Below are positions 46,419 through 54,768 of a stretch of DNA of 64,000 nt, one piece after another (within the stretch, counting starts at the first letter, position 1; each line of letters begins with the position of its first letter). The translations under genes were made by a program, and so were the position numbers. The DNA comes from JAJFJD01 sp965228975 (GTDB lineage: Bacteria; Pseudomonadota; Alphaproteobacteria; UBA8366): NCBI GenBank assembly GCA_965228975.1, contig OZ245851.1:1426001-1490000 (forward strand). Direction: 5' to 3'. The notes below the pieces were generated by a model. The model was not told where the DNA came from, did no database searches, and worked only from the letters and a program-made list of their open reading frames with translations.

Positions 46419-46934
46419 TTACCCGGGAGAAGCGGCCAGTGTTTCGAGCGCCGCCTTGGCTTTTTCCGGGTCGGCAATCCCGAAAAAGCCGTTGGTCGTT
46501 TTGCGCAGCCCCGTGAAGTCGGCATGTGCGATCGAATGGTTGAATATCACGTCGGCCGTGCCGTCCTTCTCGTTCGCGATCTCGACGGGGCCGATATCCT
46601 TGGGGGTATAGGACAGGATGGCCGGCGTCTTCCAGAACACCGCAATCATGGCGCGGCGGTTGGTTACGAGATAGCGGGTTTTGCGCGCGGCCATGATCTC
46701 GCGCGTCTTGGCGACCACGACCATCGCCCCGGCGGCGGCGAACAACAGCGCTACGAAGAAGCTCACCGTCGTGCCGCGTTGCAACGAAGCCCAGGCCCAG
46801 ATCAGCGCCAGCCCGACAAAGACGCCGGCGAAGAAACACCGCCCGTATTGCTTCCGCACCAGCCGGTCCTTATTCGGCCGGCCGTGCCACACCAGCGACT
46901 CGCCGGGCTCGAGAAGATTTTCGATCGGGTCCAT
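46419..46934 (-). CDS. bacterial PH-domain-like membrane protein
   Basis: A 171-residue protein starting L-L-E-P-G-E-S-L-V-W-H-G-R-P, the usual opening of bacterial PH-domain proteins, with two membrane helices at about 32-52 and 57-75. The soluble C-terminal part begins T-R-Y-L-V-T-N-R-R-A-M-I, the first strand pair of the PH-like domain, and carries I-A-H-A-D-F-T-G-L-R near the end. Such proteins are anchored in the inner membrane with the PH-like domain in the cytoplasm; their ligands are unknown. It may be cotranscribed with the NlpC/P60 gene, 85 bases downstream. Confidence 0.8.
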   Translation of the reverse strand: MDPIENLLEPGESLVWHGRPNKDRLVRKQYGRCFFAGVFVGLALIWAWASLQRGTTVSFFVALLFAAAGAMVVVAKTREIMAARKTRYLVTNRRAMIAVFWKTPAILSYTPKDIGPVEIANEKDGTADVIFNHSIAHADFTGLRKTTNGFFGIADPEKAKAALETLAASPG

Positions 46935-47007
46935 TGAGGGAGGGTAGGGCGTTGCCGTGCGATTGTCACAACACGAAACTGTCGTGCTTTCGCCCCCTAA
47001 GCCTGCG

Positions 47008-47973
47008 TCAGTTGCCCCGGCGGCGGTCGACCGCGTCGGCTAGGACGCAGAGGATCTCGAACATCATGGTTGCGCCGACCAGGGCGGTGTTGCCGCTCGG
47101 ATCGAAGGGCGGGGCGACCTCGACGACATCGCCGCCGACCAGGTCGAGGCCTTGCAGGCCGCGGATCATGCGTTGCGCCTCGTGCGTGGTGAAGCCGCCG
47201 ATTTCCGGCGTGCCGGTGCCGGGGGCATAGACCGGATCCAGGCCGTCCACGTCGAAGCTGACATAGGTCGGGCCGTCTCCAACGACGCGGCGCGCTTCGG
47301 CGATCACGGCGTCCACGCCAAGGTCGTAGAACTCCTCGATCGTGACGATGCGCATGCCGCTGTCGCGCGCGAAGTCCATGTCGCCCGCGTCGAACAGCGC
47401 CCCGCGGATGCCGATCTGCACCACCCGTTTCGGGTCCAGCAGCCCTTCCTCGACCGCGCGGCGGAAGGGCGTGCCATGCGTGTACTTCTCGCCGCCGAAA
47501 TAGCTGTCCGTCGTGTCGCTATGGGCGTCGAAATGCACCATGCCGACGGGCCATCGCGCCGCGACGGCGCGGAGGATCGGCAGCGTGATCAAATGATCGC
47601 CGCCGGCGCTGAGCGGCACCACGCCGGCCTTCACGATGTCTTCGTAGAAGCCGTGCACGCGGTCCAACGTATCCATCACGTTGATCGGATTGACCGGCGT
47701 GTCGCCGGCGTCCGCGATCCGGCATAGCTCGAACGGAGCCAAGCCGGTGGCGTGGTTGATCCGCCGGATCAGGCTCGACATGTTGCGGATTTCCCGCGGT
47801 CCGTGGCGCGCGCCCGCCCGGTTCGTGGTGCCGCCGTCCCAGGGCACGCCGATCAAGGCGATATCCAGCTTGGAATAGTCGCTCTCGACGGGAAGCCGCA
47901 TGAAACTGGGCACACCGGCGAAACGCGGCATGGTGTTCAGGTCGGGCGGTTGGGCGCGGTCTCGGTCGTTCAT
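47008..47973 (-). CDS. speB: agmatinase/arginase family ureohydrolase
   Basis: A 321-residue binuclear manganese enzyme with all metal ligands: H127 (G-G-D-H), D149, H151 and D153 (F-D-A-H-S-D), D240 and D242 (S-F-D-V-D-G-L-D-P). It would hydrolyse agmatine or a related guanidino compound such as guanidinobutyrate to an amine and urea. The P-x-F-x-G-V-P-S-F start and length are of the SpeB/agmatinase type. The start at 47973 is used rather than an ATG four codons earlier. It begins 26 bases after the leucine-dehydrogenase-like gene, so the two form an amino-acid catabolic unit. The substrate may differ from agmatine. Confidence 0.9.
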   Translation of the reverse strand: MNDRDRAQPPDLNTMPRFAGVPSFMRLPVESDYSKLDIALIGVPWDGGTTNRAGARHGPREIRNMSSLIRRINHATGLAPFELCRIADAGDTPVNPINVMDTLDRVHGFYEDIVKAGVVPLSAGGDHLITLPILRAVAARWPVGMVHFDAHSDTTDSYFGGEKYTHGTPFRRAVEEGLLDPKRVVQIGIRGALFDAGDMDFARDSGMRIVTIEEFYDLGVDAVIAEARRVVGDGPTYVSFDVDGLDPVYAPGTGTPEIGGFTTHEAQRMIRGLQGLDLVGGDVVEVAPPFDPSGNTALVGATMMFEILCVLADAVDRRRGN

Positions 47974-47999
47974 CGTCGCTCGCACTCCGGATCGCGCGG

Positions 48000-49049
48000 T
48001 TAGGCGGCGCGCGCCTTGCGCTGACCTTGAAAGCGCTCCTCCGCCATGCGGTCGGCGATCTTGTCGGTCGCGCTATCCTCGCGGGCGGCACGCTCCAGGA
48101 TCGACAAGGTCGTATCGTAGATTCCCGCCGTCCGCTTCAACACCGCCTCCTGGTCGCCGCCGGCTTCGCCGACATGGATGTCGATCAAACCGCCGGCGTT
48201 GATCACATAGTCCGGGGCATACAACACACTGCGCTCACGCAGCGCCTCGCCATGCTTCGGCTCGGCAAGCTGATTGTTTGCGGAGCCCGCGACGATGCCG
48301 GCGCTCAGCTCGGGGATGCTCCTATCGTTGAGGATCGCGCCGAGCGCACAGGGCGCAAAGACATCGGCCTCGACTTTATGGATGTCGTTGGGAGAGACCG
48401 GCGTCGCGCCGAAGTCGCGGATCGCGGCTTGCACGGCGTCTTCGCTGATGTCGGCGACGACCAGGCGGGCGCCTGCATCGGCAAGGTAGCGGCACAGCCG
48501 CTTGCCCACGTTGCCCAGTCCCTGGACCGCGACCGTCAGGCCGCGCAGGTCGTCGCGCGCGTGCTTGAAGTAGAGCGCGGCGCGGATGCCCATGAAAACC
48601 CCGTAAGCGGTCGCGGGCGAGGGGTCGCCGCTGGAACCGGACAGGCCATGCGCGAATTCCGTTTCTTGGCGCAGGATATCCATATCGGCGACGGTCGTGC
48701 CGACATCCTCCGCCGTTTGGTACCGCCCGCCGAGCGAGGCGACGGCGCGGCCCATGGCGCGCAGCAACGCTTCGCTTTTCTGTGTCTTCGGGTCGCCGAT
48801 GATGACCGACTTGCCGCCGCCGTAGGGCAGGCCGGTGATCGCCGACTTGTAGGTCATCCCGCGCGCCAGGCGGAGCGCGTCGCGCAGGGCTTCGGCGTCG
48901 TCGGCATAGGGCCACATGCGGCAGCCGCCGAGCGCCGGGCCGAGATTGGTGTTGTGAATGGCGATGATCGCGCGGAGGTCGCTGTCGGCGTCGGCGCAGA
49001 AGACGACTTGTTCGTGATTATCAAATTCAGGTGAAGTGAATACAGTCAT
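48000..49049 (-). CDS. Leu/Val/Phe dehydrogenase family enzyme
   Basis: A 349-residue amino acid dehydrogenase. The active-site lysines are K68 (T-Y-K-S-A) and K80 (G-G-G-K-S), the N-terminal motif is G-P-A-L-G-G-C-R-M, and the NAD motif is G177-L-G-N-V-G182. Length and motifs are those of leucine dehydrogenase, which deaminates branched-chain amino acids with NAD. Cotranscription with the agmatinase-family gene suggests a role in amino acid or guanidino-acid breakdown. GGGATCG precedes ATG 49049; the ATG five codons earlier is less supported. It is divergent from the putative selenoprotein gene. Confidence 0.9.
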   Translation of the reverse strand: MTVFTSPEFDNHEQVVFCADADSDLRAIIAIHNTNLGPALGGCRMWPYADDAEALRDALRLARGMTYKSAITGLPYGGGKSVIIGDPKTQKSEALLRAMGRAVASLGGRYQTAEDVGTTVADMDILRQETEFAHGLSGSSGDPSPATAYGVFMGIRAALYFKHARDDLRGLTVAVQGLGNVGKRLCRYLADAGARLVVADISEDAVQAAIRDFGATPVSPNDIHKVEADVFAPCALGAILNDRSIPELSAGIVAGSANNQLAEPKHGEALRERSVLYAPDYVINAGGLIDIHVGEAGGDQEAVLKRTAGIYDTTLSILERAAREDSATDKIADRMAEERFQGQRKARAA

Positions 49050-49368
49050 GTGTTTCGATCCCATAGAAGTCGCGCTTATTCCCCCTGTCCCGATACAATC
49101 AATGTAAATTTCGAATAGTAATAACGAATCATCCTAGTATCACTGTATTACAGAAATATAGCATTTTACCTTAATTTTTTACTTCTTTCTTTGATCAACC
49201 CTTGTCACAAAATTTCGGGCATCGGGTTTTTATTAAACGCAAGTTGCGGCGGTTCCACGATTTGGCGCAAAGGTACTAGTCGCCGGACCAAAATTTCGCA
49301 TCGGTCATCATGATTTGCCGCAGCGCGCACGCTGTCTATACTGCGGGCATCAACCTCAGGAGAACGAT
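49050..49368. other. divergent intergenic region, AT-rich
   Basis: About 320 bases between the leucine-dehydrogenase-like gene and the glutaredoxin-DinB gene. The stretch from about 49100 to 49260 is clearly AT-rich and should hold both promoters. The final bases carry the AGGAG ribosome binding site (49358-49362) of the GTG-started gene. No small gene or RNA was recognised. Confidence 0.5.
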
Positions 49369-50151
49369 GTGTCCGCTGAAACGATCAGGGTCTTTTGGCG
49401 CCCCGGGTGAACAAGCTGCCTTCGTACGAAAGAGTTTCTTTCGTCTCAAAACATCGATCATGAATCGGTAAACGTCGAAGGCAATGCGGCGGGCATGGAC
49501 CTGCTGTCGAGCCTTGGCGCGACCTCCGTGCCCGTCGTTTCCAAGGGCGAGGAATTCGTCTATGCACAATCGCTCCGCGATGTCGCACAGTTCCTCGATA
49601 TCGACGCGTCGGTCGGCCCCACGCTGTCCATGCCGGAGTTGGTCGACAAGCTCGACCTGGTGCTGGCAACCGCGCAGCGCCTATGGCGGCAATTGCCGGA
49701 CGAGGCGTTGACCGAGAAACTGCCGAACCGCGACCGCAGTTACCGCGTGCTGGGACACCACATCTTCCGTATCCCGGAAGCCTTCCTCGAAGTGACCGAG
49801 GGGGCGACGCTCACCTACGATATGCTGACCACACCGCCGCCGGACGACATGCAGACTACCGAAGACATCGCGGCCTATGGCGATGATGTCCGAAAGCGGG
49901 TCAAGAAGTGGTGGCTCTTGGTCGAGGACGTCACCGGCGAGCAGAAGGTGCCGACCTATTTCGGCGACCAGCCGATCCACGATGTGTTCGAGCGGACGGC
50001 ATGGCACGCGGCACAGCACGTGCGGCAGACCGCGATGATCCTGGAACAGAGGGGCATCACGCCCGATGCACCGCTGTCGGCGGACGATCTGGACGGCTTG
50101 CCGGTTCCGGATAAGGTTTGGGACGACGAACCGGACGCCGCCGCCACCTAA
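49369..50151 (+). CDS. putative selenoprotein: glutaredoxin-like domain with in-frame UGA (UxxC), fused to a DinB-like domain
   Basis: A frame opened by GTG at 49369, six bases after AGGAG, runs 261 codons to the stop at 50149-50151 and is interrupted once, by TGA at 49408-49410. Decoded as selenocysteine this gives F-W-R-P-G-Sec14-T-S-C17, exactly the CxxC site of a glutaredoxin-like fold. After it come T-K-E-F-L, the cis-Pro P55 in S-V-P-V-V, and a helical DinB-like domain with H130/H131 and H213/H217. Both sides of the TGA read as one family without frameshift, so a nonsense mutation or sequencing error (TGC to TGA) is the rival view. A shorter gene starting at ATG 49495 would lose the redox site. 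The protein likely reduces disulfides or adducts. A SECIS-like hairpin follows the TGA. No sel genes are in this window. Confidence 0.75.
49426..49444 (+). promoter_or_regulatory. SECIS-like hairpin downstream of the in-frame UGA
   Basis: ACGAAAG at 49426-49432 pairs perfectly with CTTTCGT at 49438-49444 around the loop AGTTT. The loop starts 23 bases after the TGA. As I recall the bacterial SECIS model, it wants a short loop with a G in its first two positions, a stem of at least four pairs, and a loop 16-37 bases past UGA; all are met. The overlapping TTCGTACGAA could form a competing small hairpin. Confidence 0.55.
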
Positions 50152-50166
50152 CCGGTTGGATTTCGG

Positions 50167-50586
50167 TTATGGATTTTTGGACTTTCGGGAATGGAACCCG
50201 AAGGGTGCGATCTCGGTGATCCCGCCGCCGCCGGGGATGCGGAACTTCAGAACTTTCTCGTCGGGATTCGTCGGGTCGCCGAAGGTCTCGCCGCCATGCG
50301 CCTCGATCGCCGACCGGTATGCGTCCATATCGCCGACATCGATCCCGAAATGGTGGATACAGGGGCCGGGACCGGCCTGATTACCCATCATGCTGTCCGC
50401 CGTGTCGTATCGGACCAGGGCGAGATCGAGATACCCGTCGGTCAGATGCAGCGAAACATGGTCGCCGTCGCGATGGCGCGAGACCTCGGTGAAACCGAAC
50501 AAGTCTTTGTAGAAGGTTGCGGCTGCGTCGACATCCTCGACCTTCAGCGCCAGATGCGCGATGCGGGGTTTGTCGTGCTTTTGCAT
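50167..50586 (-). CDS. VOC (glyoxalase/bleomycin resistance) family protein
   Basis: A 139-residue protein with two beta-alpha-beta-beta-beta units. It opens with I-A-H-L-A-L-K-V-E-D (metal His), has a second half beginning H-H-F-G-I-D-V-G-D, and ends with G-G-I-T-E-I-A-P, whose Glu is the other usual ligand. The family covers glyoxalase I, methylmalonyl-CoA epimerase and ring-cleavage dioxygenases; the substrate here is not determined. GGAGAC precedes ATG 50586, five codons inside the longest frame. It converges with the glutaredoxin-DinB gene, 15 bases from its stop. Confidence 0.88.
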   Translation of the reverse strand: MQKHDKPRIAHLALKVEDVDAAATFYKDLFGFTEVSRHRDGDHVSLHLTDGYLDLALVRYDTADSMMGNQAGPGPCIHHFGIDVGDMDAYRSAIEAHGGETFGDPTNPDEKVLKFRIPGGGGITEIAPFGFHSRKSKNP

Positions 50587-50669
50587 AACTGGTGTCTCCA
50601 ATTCGACCGCCGATATATTGAACGGATGCGCGAAGTTCTTATTTCAACACATATGGCAGCGTAGGGGAT

Positions 50670-51353
50670 ATGGATTTGGCCGAGTCACTTTCGCTGAACG
50701 CCGACTTCAATGCGATTGCCATCGCTCATACCGCGGCGATGGAATGGCAGGAGAGCCCGAGCCCGACCGTGTGGCGCAAGCGGCTCGATCTGTCCGGTCC
50801 GGCCGAAGCCGGGCGGGTTACATCCGTCGTGCGGTATGATCCGAACAGCAGCTTTTCATCGCACCCGCATCCCGACGGCGAGGAAATCCTTGTGCTGGAT
50901 GGCGTCTTTTCCGACGAGCATGGCGATTACCCTGCGGGAAGTTTCCTTTTGAATCCGGAAGGTTTCAGCCATGCGCCTTTCTCCGAAAACGGTTGTGTGC
51001 TGTTTGTGAAGCTGCGGCAGTATCCCGGCCTATCGCGGCGTCAGTTCAAGGTCGATACCGCCAGCGCGCCGTGGCGGGAGACGGGACGGGCGGGCGTTCT
51101 CGAACTGCTGCTCTATGAAGAAGCCGACTATCCGGAATCCATGCGGTTGGTAAGTTGCGAACCGCATTCGGGCGGCATCATGCTCGACCATCCGGGGGGC
51201 ACCGAGATTTACGTCCTGGACGGCGCGTTCAGTAATGACGCGGGCCATTTCGTTACGGGCAGTTGGTTACGCGTTCCGGCGGGAGAGGCCATGGCCCTCA
51301 CGTCGGAAACCGGCGGCACCGCCTACGTGAAGTCGGGGCATCTCGTCCCCTAG
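50670..51353 (+). CDS. double-cupin protein of the ChrR anti-sigma-like type
   Basis: A 227-residue protein of two cupin units. The first has S-S-F-S-S-H-P-H-P-D-G-E-E-I-L-V-L-D-G-V-F, a metal site with His, His and Glu in the ChrR style. The second has H-P-G-G-T-E-I-Y-V-L-D-G-A-F, with a reduced ligand set. ChrR cupins form the sensing half of anti-sigma factors, but this protein lacks the N-terminal zinc anti-sigma domain, so it is more likely a free-standing cupin of unknown substrate. A TPP enzyme gene follows after 106 bases on the same strand. Confidence 0.85.
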   Translation: MDLAESLSLNADFNAIAIAHTAAMEWQESPSPTVWRKRLDLSGPAEAGRVTSVVRYDPNSSFSSHPHPDGEEILVLDGVFSDEHGDYPAGSFLLNPEGFSHAPFSENGCVLFVKLRQYPGLSRRQFKVDTASAPWRETGRAGVLELLLYEEADYPESMRLVSCEPHSGGIMLDHPGGTEIYVLDGAFSNDAGHFVTGSWLRVPAGEAMALTSETGGTAYVKSGHLVP

Positions 51354-51459
51354 CATGCGACGCCTTGGAGCGCCGCTGTACAAGCGTGCGGCGGGATGCC
51401 TATAACGGTTGCGTACAGTTTCGGCTTCGGCCGGACCCAATGAAAATCCGGGAGGACCC

Positions 51460-53145
51460 ATGAGCGCAGGCGCAAACCAGCGGACCGGCGGCCAGGTGCT
51501 GGTCGACCAGCTTCGAATTCATGGCGTGGATACAGCCTTTTGTGTGCCGGGCGAGAGCTATCTGGCGACGCTCGATGCATTGCATGATGCGCGGGACGAC
51601 ATCCGCATGATCACCTGCCGCCAGGAAGGCGGCGTGACGAATATGGCCGAAAGCTACGGCAAGATGACCGGCAAGCCCGGCATCGCCTTCGTCACGCGTG
51701 GTCCCGGCGCCTGCAACGGGTCGATCGGCGTACACACCGCGATGCAGGATTCCACGCCGATGGTCGTCTTTATCGGCCAGGTCGCGCGTGATCAGGAGTA
51801 CCGCGAGGCGTTCCAAGAGGTCGACTACCGTAAATTCTACGGCGCGATCGCCAAGTCGGTGATCCAGATCGAAAGTGCGGACCGCATCCCCGAACTGATC
51901 AGCCAGGCATTCCACACCGCGATGTCCGGCCGTCCCGGCCCAGTGGCGGTATCGCTGCCGGAAGACATGCAGCGGGACCTGACCGACATCGCCGACGCAG
52001 CGCCCTATCAAACCGCTCGGCCCGGCGCGGGGGCGGAAGACATGGCGGCGCTGCGGGATTTGCTGGCGAAGGCGCAGCGGCCGCTGATGGTGCTCGGCGG
52101 CGCAGGATGGAGCAAGGAGGCCTGCGCCGATATCCTCGCTTTTGCCGAAGCCAACAACCTGCCGACGGCCGCGTCCTTCCGGTGCCAGGACCTGTTCGAC
52201 AACGAGCACCGGAATTATGTCGGCGATCTCGGCACCAGCATCAGCCCGCAACTGGCGCAGCGGGTGCGCGACTGCGATCTGTTCATCGTCGTCGGCGCGC
52301 GGCTCGGCGAAATGACCACGTCGGGCTACTCGCTCATCAAACTGCCGAAACCCGATCAGACCTTGGTCCATGTCTATATGGATCCGGGCGAGTTGGGCCG
52401 CGTGTACCGGCCCGACCTGCCGATCTGCGCGTCGATGGCCGGCTTCGCCGCCGCCGCGCGGGCGCTCGACCCGGTCGATTCCGCCGCCTGGTCCGGATGG
52501 GCCGAGGCGGCGCGGCAGGACCAGCTCGAGAACTGGAAGCCCAGCCGCGAAATGCCGGGCGGGCTCGACATGCATGTGGTGATGGACCACCTGAACGAAG
52601 TCCTGCCGGACGATGCGGTGATCGTGAACGACGCCGGCAACTTCTCCGGCTGGCCGCAGCGCTTCTACAGGTTCCGGGAATTTCGCACGCAGATCGGGCC
52701 GACCAGCGGGGCCATGGGTTATGCGGTGCCGGCGGCGATCGCGGCCAAGATCGTGCGTCCCGACAGCCCCGTCGTGTGTTTCGTCGGCGACGGCGGCGTC
52801 ATGATGACCGGGCAGGAGATCGGCACCGCCGTGCAGCACGGCTCGGCGCCGATCATCCTGGTCGTGAACAACAACATGTATGGCACCATCCGCATGCACC
52901 AGGACCGCGATTACCCGGGCCACGATTACGCCGTGGCGCTGCAGAACCCCGACTTCGTGAAATGGGCGGAGAGCTATGGCGCCTATGCCGAGGCGGTCGA
53001 GCGGACGGAGGATTTCCAAGGTGCGTTCGACCGGGCGCAGAAATCGGGGCGGATTGCCCTGCTTGAGCTGCGGGTCGACCCGGAATTGATCACGACGCGC
53101 ACGACTCTGACCGCCATTCGCGAGGCTTCTGCCAACAAAGGGTAA
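51460..53145 (+). CDS. thiamine-diphosphate enzyme, acetolactate synthase-like
   Basis: A 561-residue protein in the three-domain layout of the acetolactate synthase / benzoylformate decarboxylase family. The N-terminal domain has the catalytic E56 (R-Q-E-G-G). The C-terminal domain has the TPP motif V-G-D-G-G-V-M-M-T followed by V-N-N-N-M-Y-G-T. The middle domain binds FAD in true synthases, and its A-R-L-G-E motif is visible. It lacks a neighbouring ilvH, so it is probably a catabolic carboligase or decarboxylase and not the ilvB housekeeping enzyme. GGAGG stands before ATG 51460. A T-tailed terminator follows. Confidence 0.88.
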   Translation: MSAGANQRTGGQVLVDQLRIHGVDTAFCVPGESYLATLDALHDARDDIRMITCRQEGGVTNMAESYGKMTGKPGIAFVTRGPGACNGSIGVHTAMQDSTPMVVFIGQVARDQEYREAFQEVDYRKFYGAIAKSVIQIESADRIPELISQAFHTAMSGRPGPVAVSLPEDMQRDLTDIADAAPYQTARPGAGAEDMAALRDLLAKAQRPLMVLGGAGWSKEACADILAFAEANNLPTAASFRCQDLFDNEHRNYVGDLGTSISPQLAQRVRDCDLFIVVGARLGEMTTSGYSLIKLPKPDQTLVHVYMDPGELGRVYRPDLPICASMAGFAAAARALDPVDSAAWSGWAEAARQDQLENWKPSREMPGGLDMHVVMDHLNEVLPDDAVIVNDAGNFSGWPQRFYRFREFRTQIGPTSGAMGYAVPAAIAAKIVRPDSPVVCFVGDGGVMMTGQEIGTAVQHGSAPIILVVNNNMYGTIRMHQDRDYPGHDYAVALQNPDFVKWAESYGAYAEAVERTEDFQGAFDRAQKSGRIALLELRVDPELITTRTTLTAIREASANKG

Positions 53146-53184
53146 GCAGGGCGGCGGCGCGAGCCGACCTGTCGGCCATGGCCC

Positions 53185-53220
53185 GCTTCTCCCGTCATGA
53201 GCATGAGCGGGAGAGCTTTT
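53185..53220 (+). terminator. intrinsic terminator after the TPP-enzyme gene
   Basis: GCTTCTCCCG pairs with CGGGAGAGC (one bulged T), extended inside by TCATG pairing with CATGA, and is followed by TTTT. It lies 39 bases past the stop codon and separates the TPP enzyme from the TRAP locus. Confidence 0.75.
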
Positions 53221-53400
53221 GCGCGCGGTCGTGGTCTTGGTTGATCGGTCTGCGGTCTCCTTGGAATTGTCCGCCTTTCAAAATCCCGTTAAGGTTTTCC
53301 GGTCGGAGACTTAAACAGACAAACGTTCCAGCGTAGGGCGTGGTGATTCGCGCTCGTGTGCTGGCCATAGTGAAAACAAATTAGCAACGGGAGGAAGAAT

Positions 53401-54459
53401 ATGATCGTCCGTTCGGTACTTTCCCTTGGCATTGCGGCTGGCGCCGCTTTGGCCTTTTCCGCGGTGGCGACGCCCTCGACGGCCGAAGCCGCCTCGAAAT
53501 ATTGCGATGGTCCGAAAGTGAACTGGAAATACTCGCTTTGGGGCAAGCGTCGTGCCGTTACCGAGGGATCCGAATATCTCTCGAAGGCGGTCAACGAAGC
53601 CACCTGTGGCAAGTTCAACATCCGTCTCTACTACGGCGAGCAACTTTCTAAATCGAAAGAGAATTTGGACAGCTTGAAAGTCGGCGCGATCGAGGCGGCG
53701 ATGGTTTGCTCGTCCTATCATCCGGGCAAGGTCCGGGCGTTGACGGTGCTGGATCAGCCGTTCCTGCCGCTCAACGACTGGAAGACCATGCGCAAGGTTT
53801 ACGATACCCTTTGGGCTCACCAGGCGCTGCAGGATTCGCTCGCTAAATGGAATGCAGTCCGCTACATCCAAAACCTGCTGCCGTCCTACGAGTATATGGG
53901 TCGTGGAACGCCGCCGAAGACCGTGTCCGACTTCAAGGGCAAGCGCCTGCGTGCGCTGGGCGGCATGGGCGCCGCGGCGAAGGCGATCGGGGCGGTCCCG
54001 ACCACGATGCCGGCATCGGAAACCTATACCGCCTTGCAGCGCGGCACGGTCGATGCCATCGGCTTCCCGTATACCTATACGTTCGCCGCATACAAACTCG
54101 ACGAGATTTCGGATTGGTACACGACGAACCTGAAAGCCGGCAACGTCAATTGCTTCACCGCATTCAACAAGGACGCGATGAACAAGCTGCCGAAGGAGTA
54201 TAAGAAAATCCTCGACGAGGTGAAGGATGGCTCCTACGAAGCGATGATCGCCGCCTATGCGGCCAAGGACAGCGTCAATCTGCCGAAATGGGGCAAGTCC
54301 AAGATGAAGGCTGTCGAGTTCAGCGAGCAGGACCTGACCGAGTTCCGCAAGATCGGCGGCAAGCCGGTATGGGACGCCTGGGTCAAGGAGAACGAAGGCA
54401 AGATTCCGGCGCGCGAGCTGCTGGACCTCGTCTTGAAGACGGCAGGCGGCAGTAGCTAG
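53401..54459 (+). CDS. TRAP transporter substrate-binding protein (DctP family), paralogue 1
   Basis: A 352-residue DctP-type binding protein with a signal peptide (about 1-28, cleavage near A-E-A). It shares long blocks with the two proteins downstream: G-E-Q-L-S-K-S-K-E-N-L-D, S-Y-H-P-G-K, E-Y-M-G-R-G-T-P-P-K, then G-K-R-L-R-A-L-G-G-M-G and P-T-T-M-P-A-S-E-T-Y-T-A-L-Q. The Arg in K-R-L-R is the likely carboxylate-binding residue. It would capture an organic acid in the periplasm. It is the most divergent of the three (for example V-C-S-S-Y in place of F-C-A-A-Y). It has its own terminator, so it is transcribed separately from the others. Confidence 0.92.
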   Translation: MIVRSVLSLGIAAGAALAFSAVATPSTAEAASKYCDGPKVNWKYSLWGKRRAVTEGSEYLSKAVNEATCGKFNIRLYYGEQLSKSKENLDSLKVGAIEAAMVCSSYHPGKVRALTVLDQPFLPLNDWKTMRKVYDTLWAHQALQDSLAKWNAVRYIQNLLPSYEYMGRGTPPKTVSDFKGKRLRALGGMGAAAKAIGAVPTTMPASETYTALQRGTVDAIGFPYTYTFAAYKLDEISDWYTTNLKAGNVNCFTAFNKDAMNKLPKEYKKILDEVKDGSYEAMIAAYAAKDSVNLPKWGKSKMKAVEFSEQDLTEFRKIGGKPVWDAWVKENEGKIPARELLDLVLKTAGGSS

Positions 54460-54491
54460 ATAGTAGCGGCCCATCACGGGCCGTCGTCGAG

Positions 54492-54525
54492 GAAGGGCGC
54501 CCATTCGGGCGCCCTTCGCTTTTTC
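54492..54525 (+). terminator. intrinsic terminator after TRAP binding protein 1
   Basis: GAAGGGCGCCC pairs perfectly over 11 bp with GGGCGCCCTTC around ATTC, followed by GCTTTTT. The 243 bases from here to the next binding protein gene hold no gene; they should contain a promoter and leader. Confidence 0.9.
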
Positions 54526-54768
54526 GGATCGATCGTTCAACCCTGGGGAATAACAACGATAAGTTATTCTATCGCATGTCGGCGGTATCAGCTTAACGCA
54601 CGGTACCGCTTCATTTTGCCGCGTTTGAAGCGGTTGCGGAACGGCCTATGGTCTTGGCACGCCGCTCGGCGAATCAACCAGTGGTCTTTCTTGAGCAGCG
54701 GTTTCCGTCCGTTTGCTCTCGCCGGGCCTTCTCATTTCAAGCATGCGCATCAGGGAGGTTTTGAACCC

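Noticed and set aside
49367..49461. Short frame from ATG 49367 (M-C-P-L-K-R...)
   Set aside because: It overlaps the GTG start in another frame, shows no family, and ends after about 34 codons. The same ribosome binding site fits the GTG frame better by spacing.
49495..50151. A shorter DinB-like gene from ATG 49495
   Set aside because: It lacks a good ribosome binding site and cuts the glutaredoxin fold after its first helix; the GTG-started frame with UGA explains both sides.
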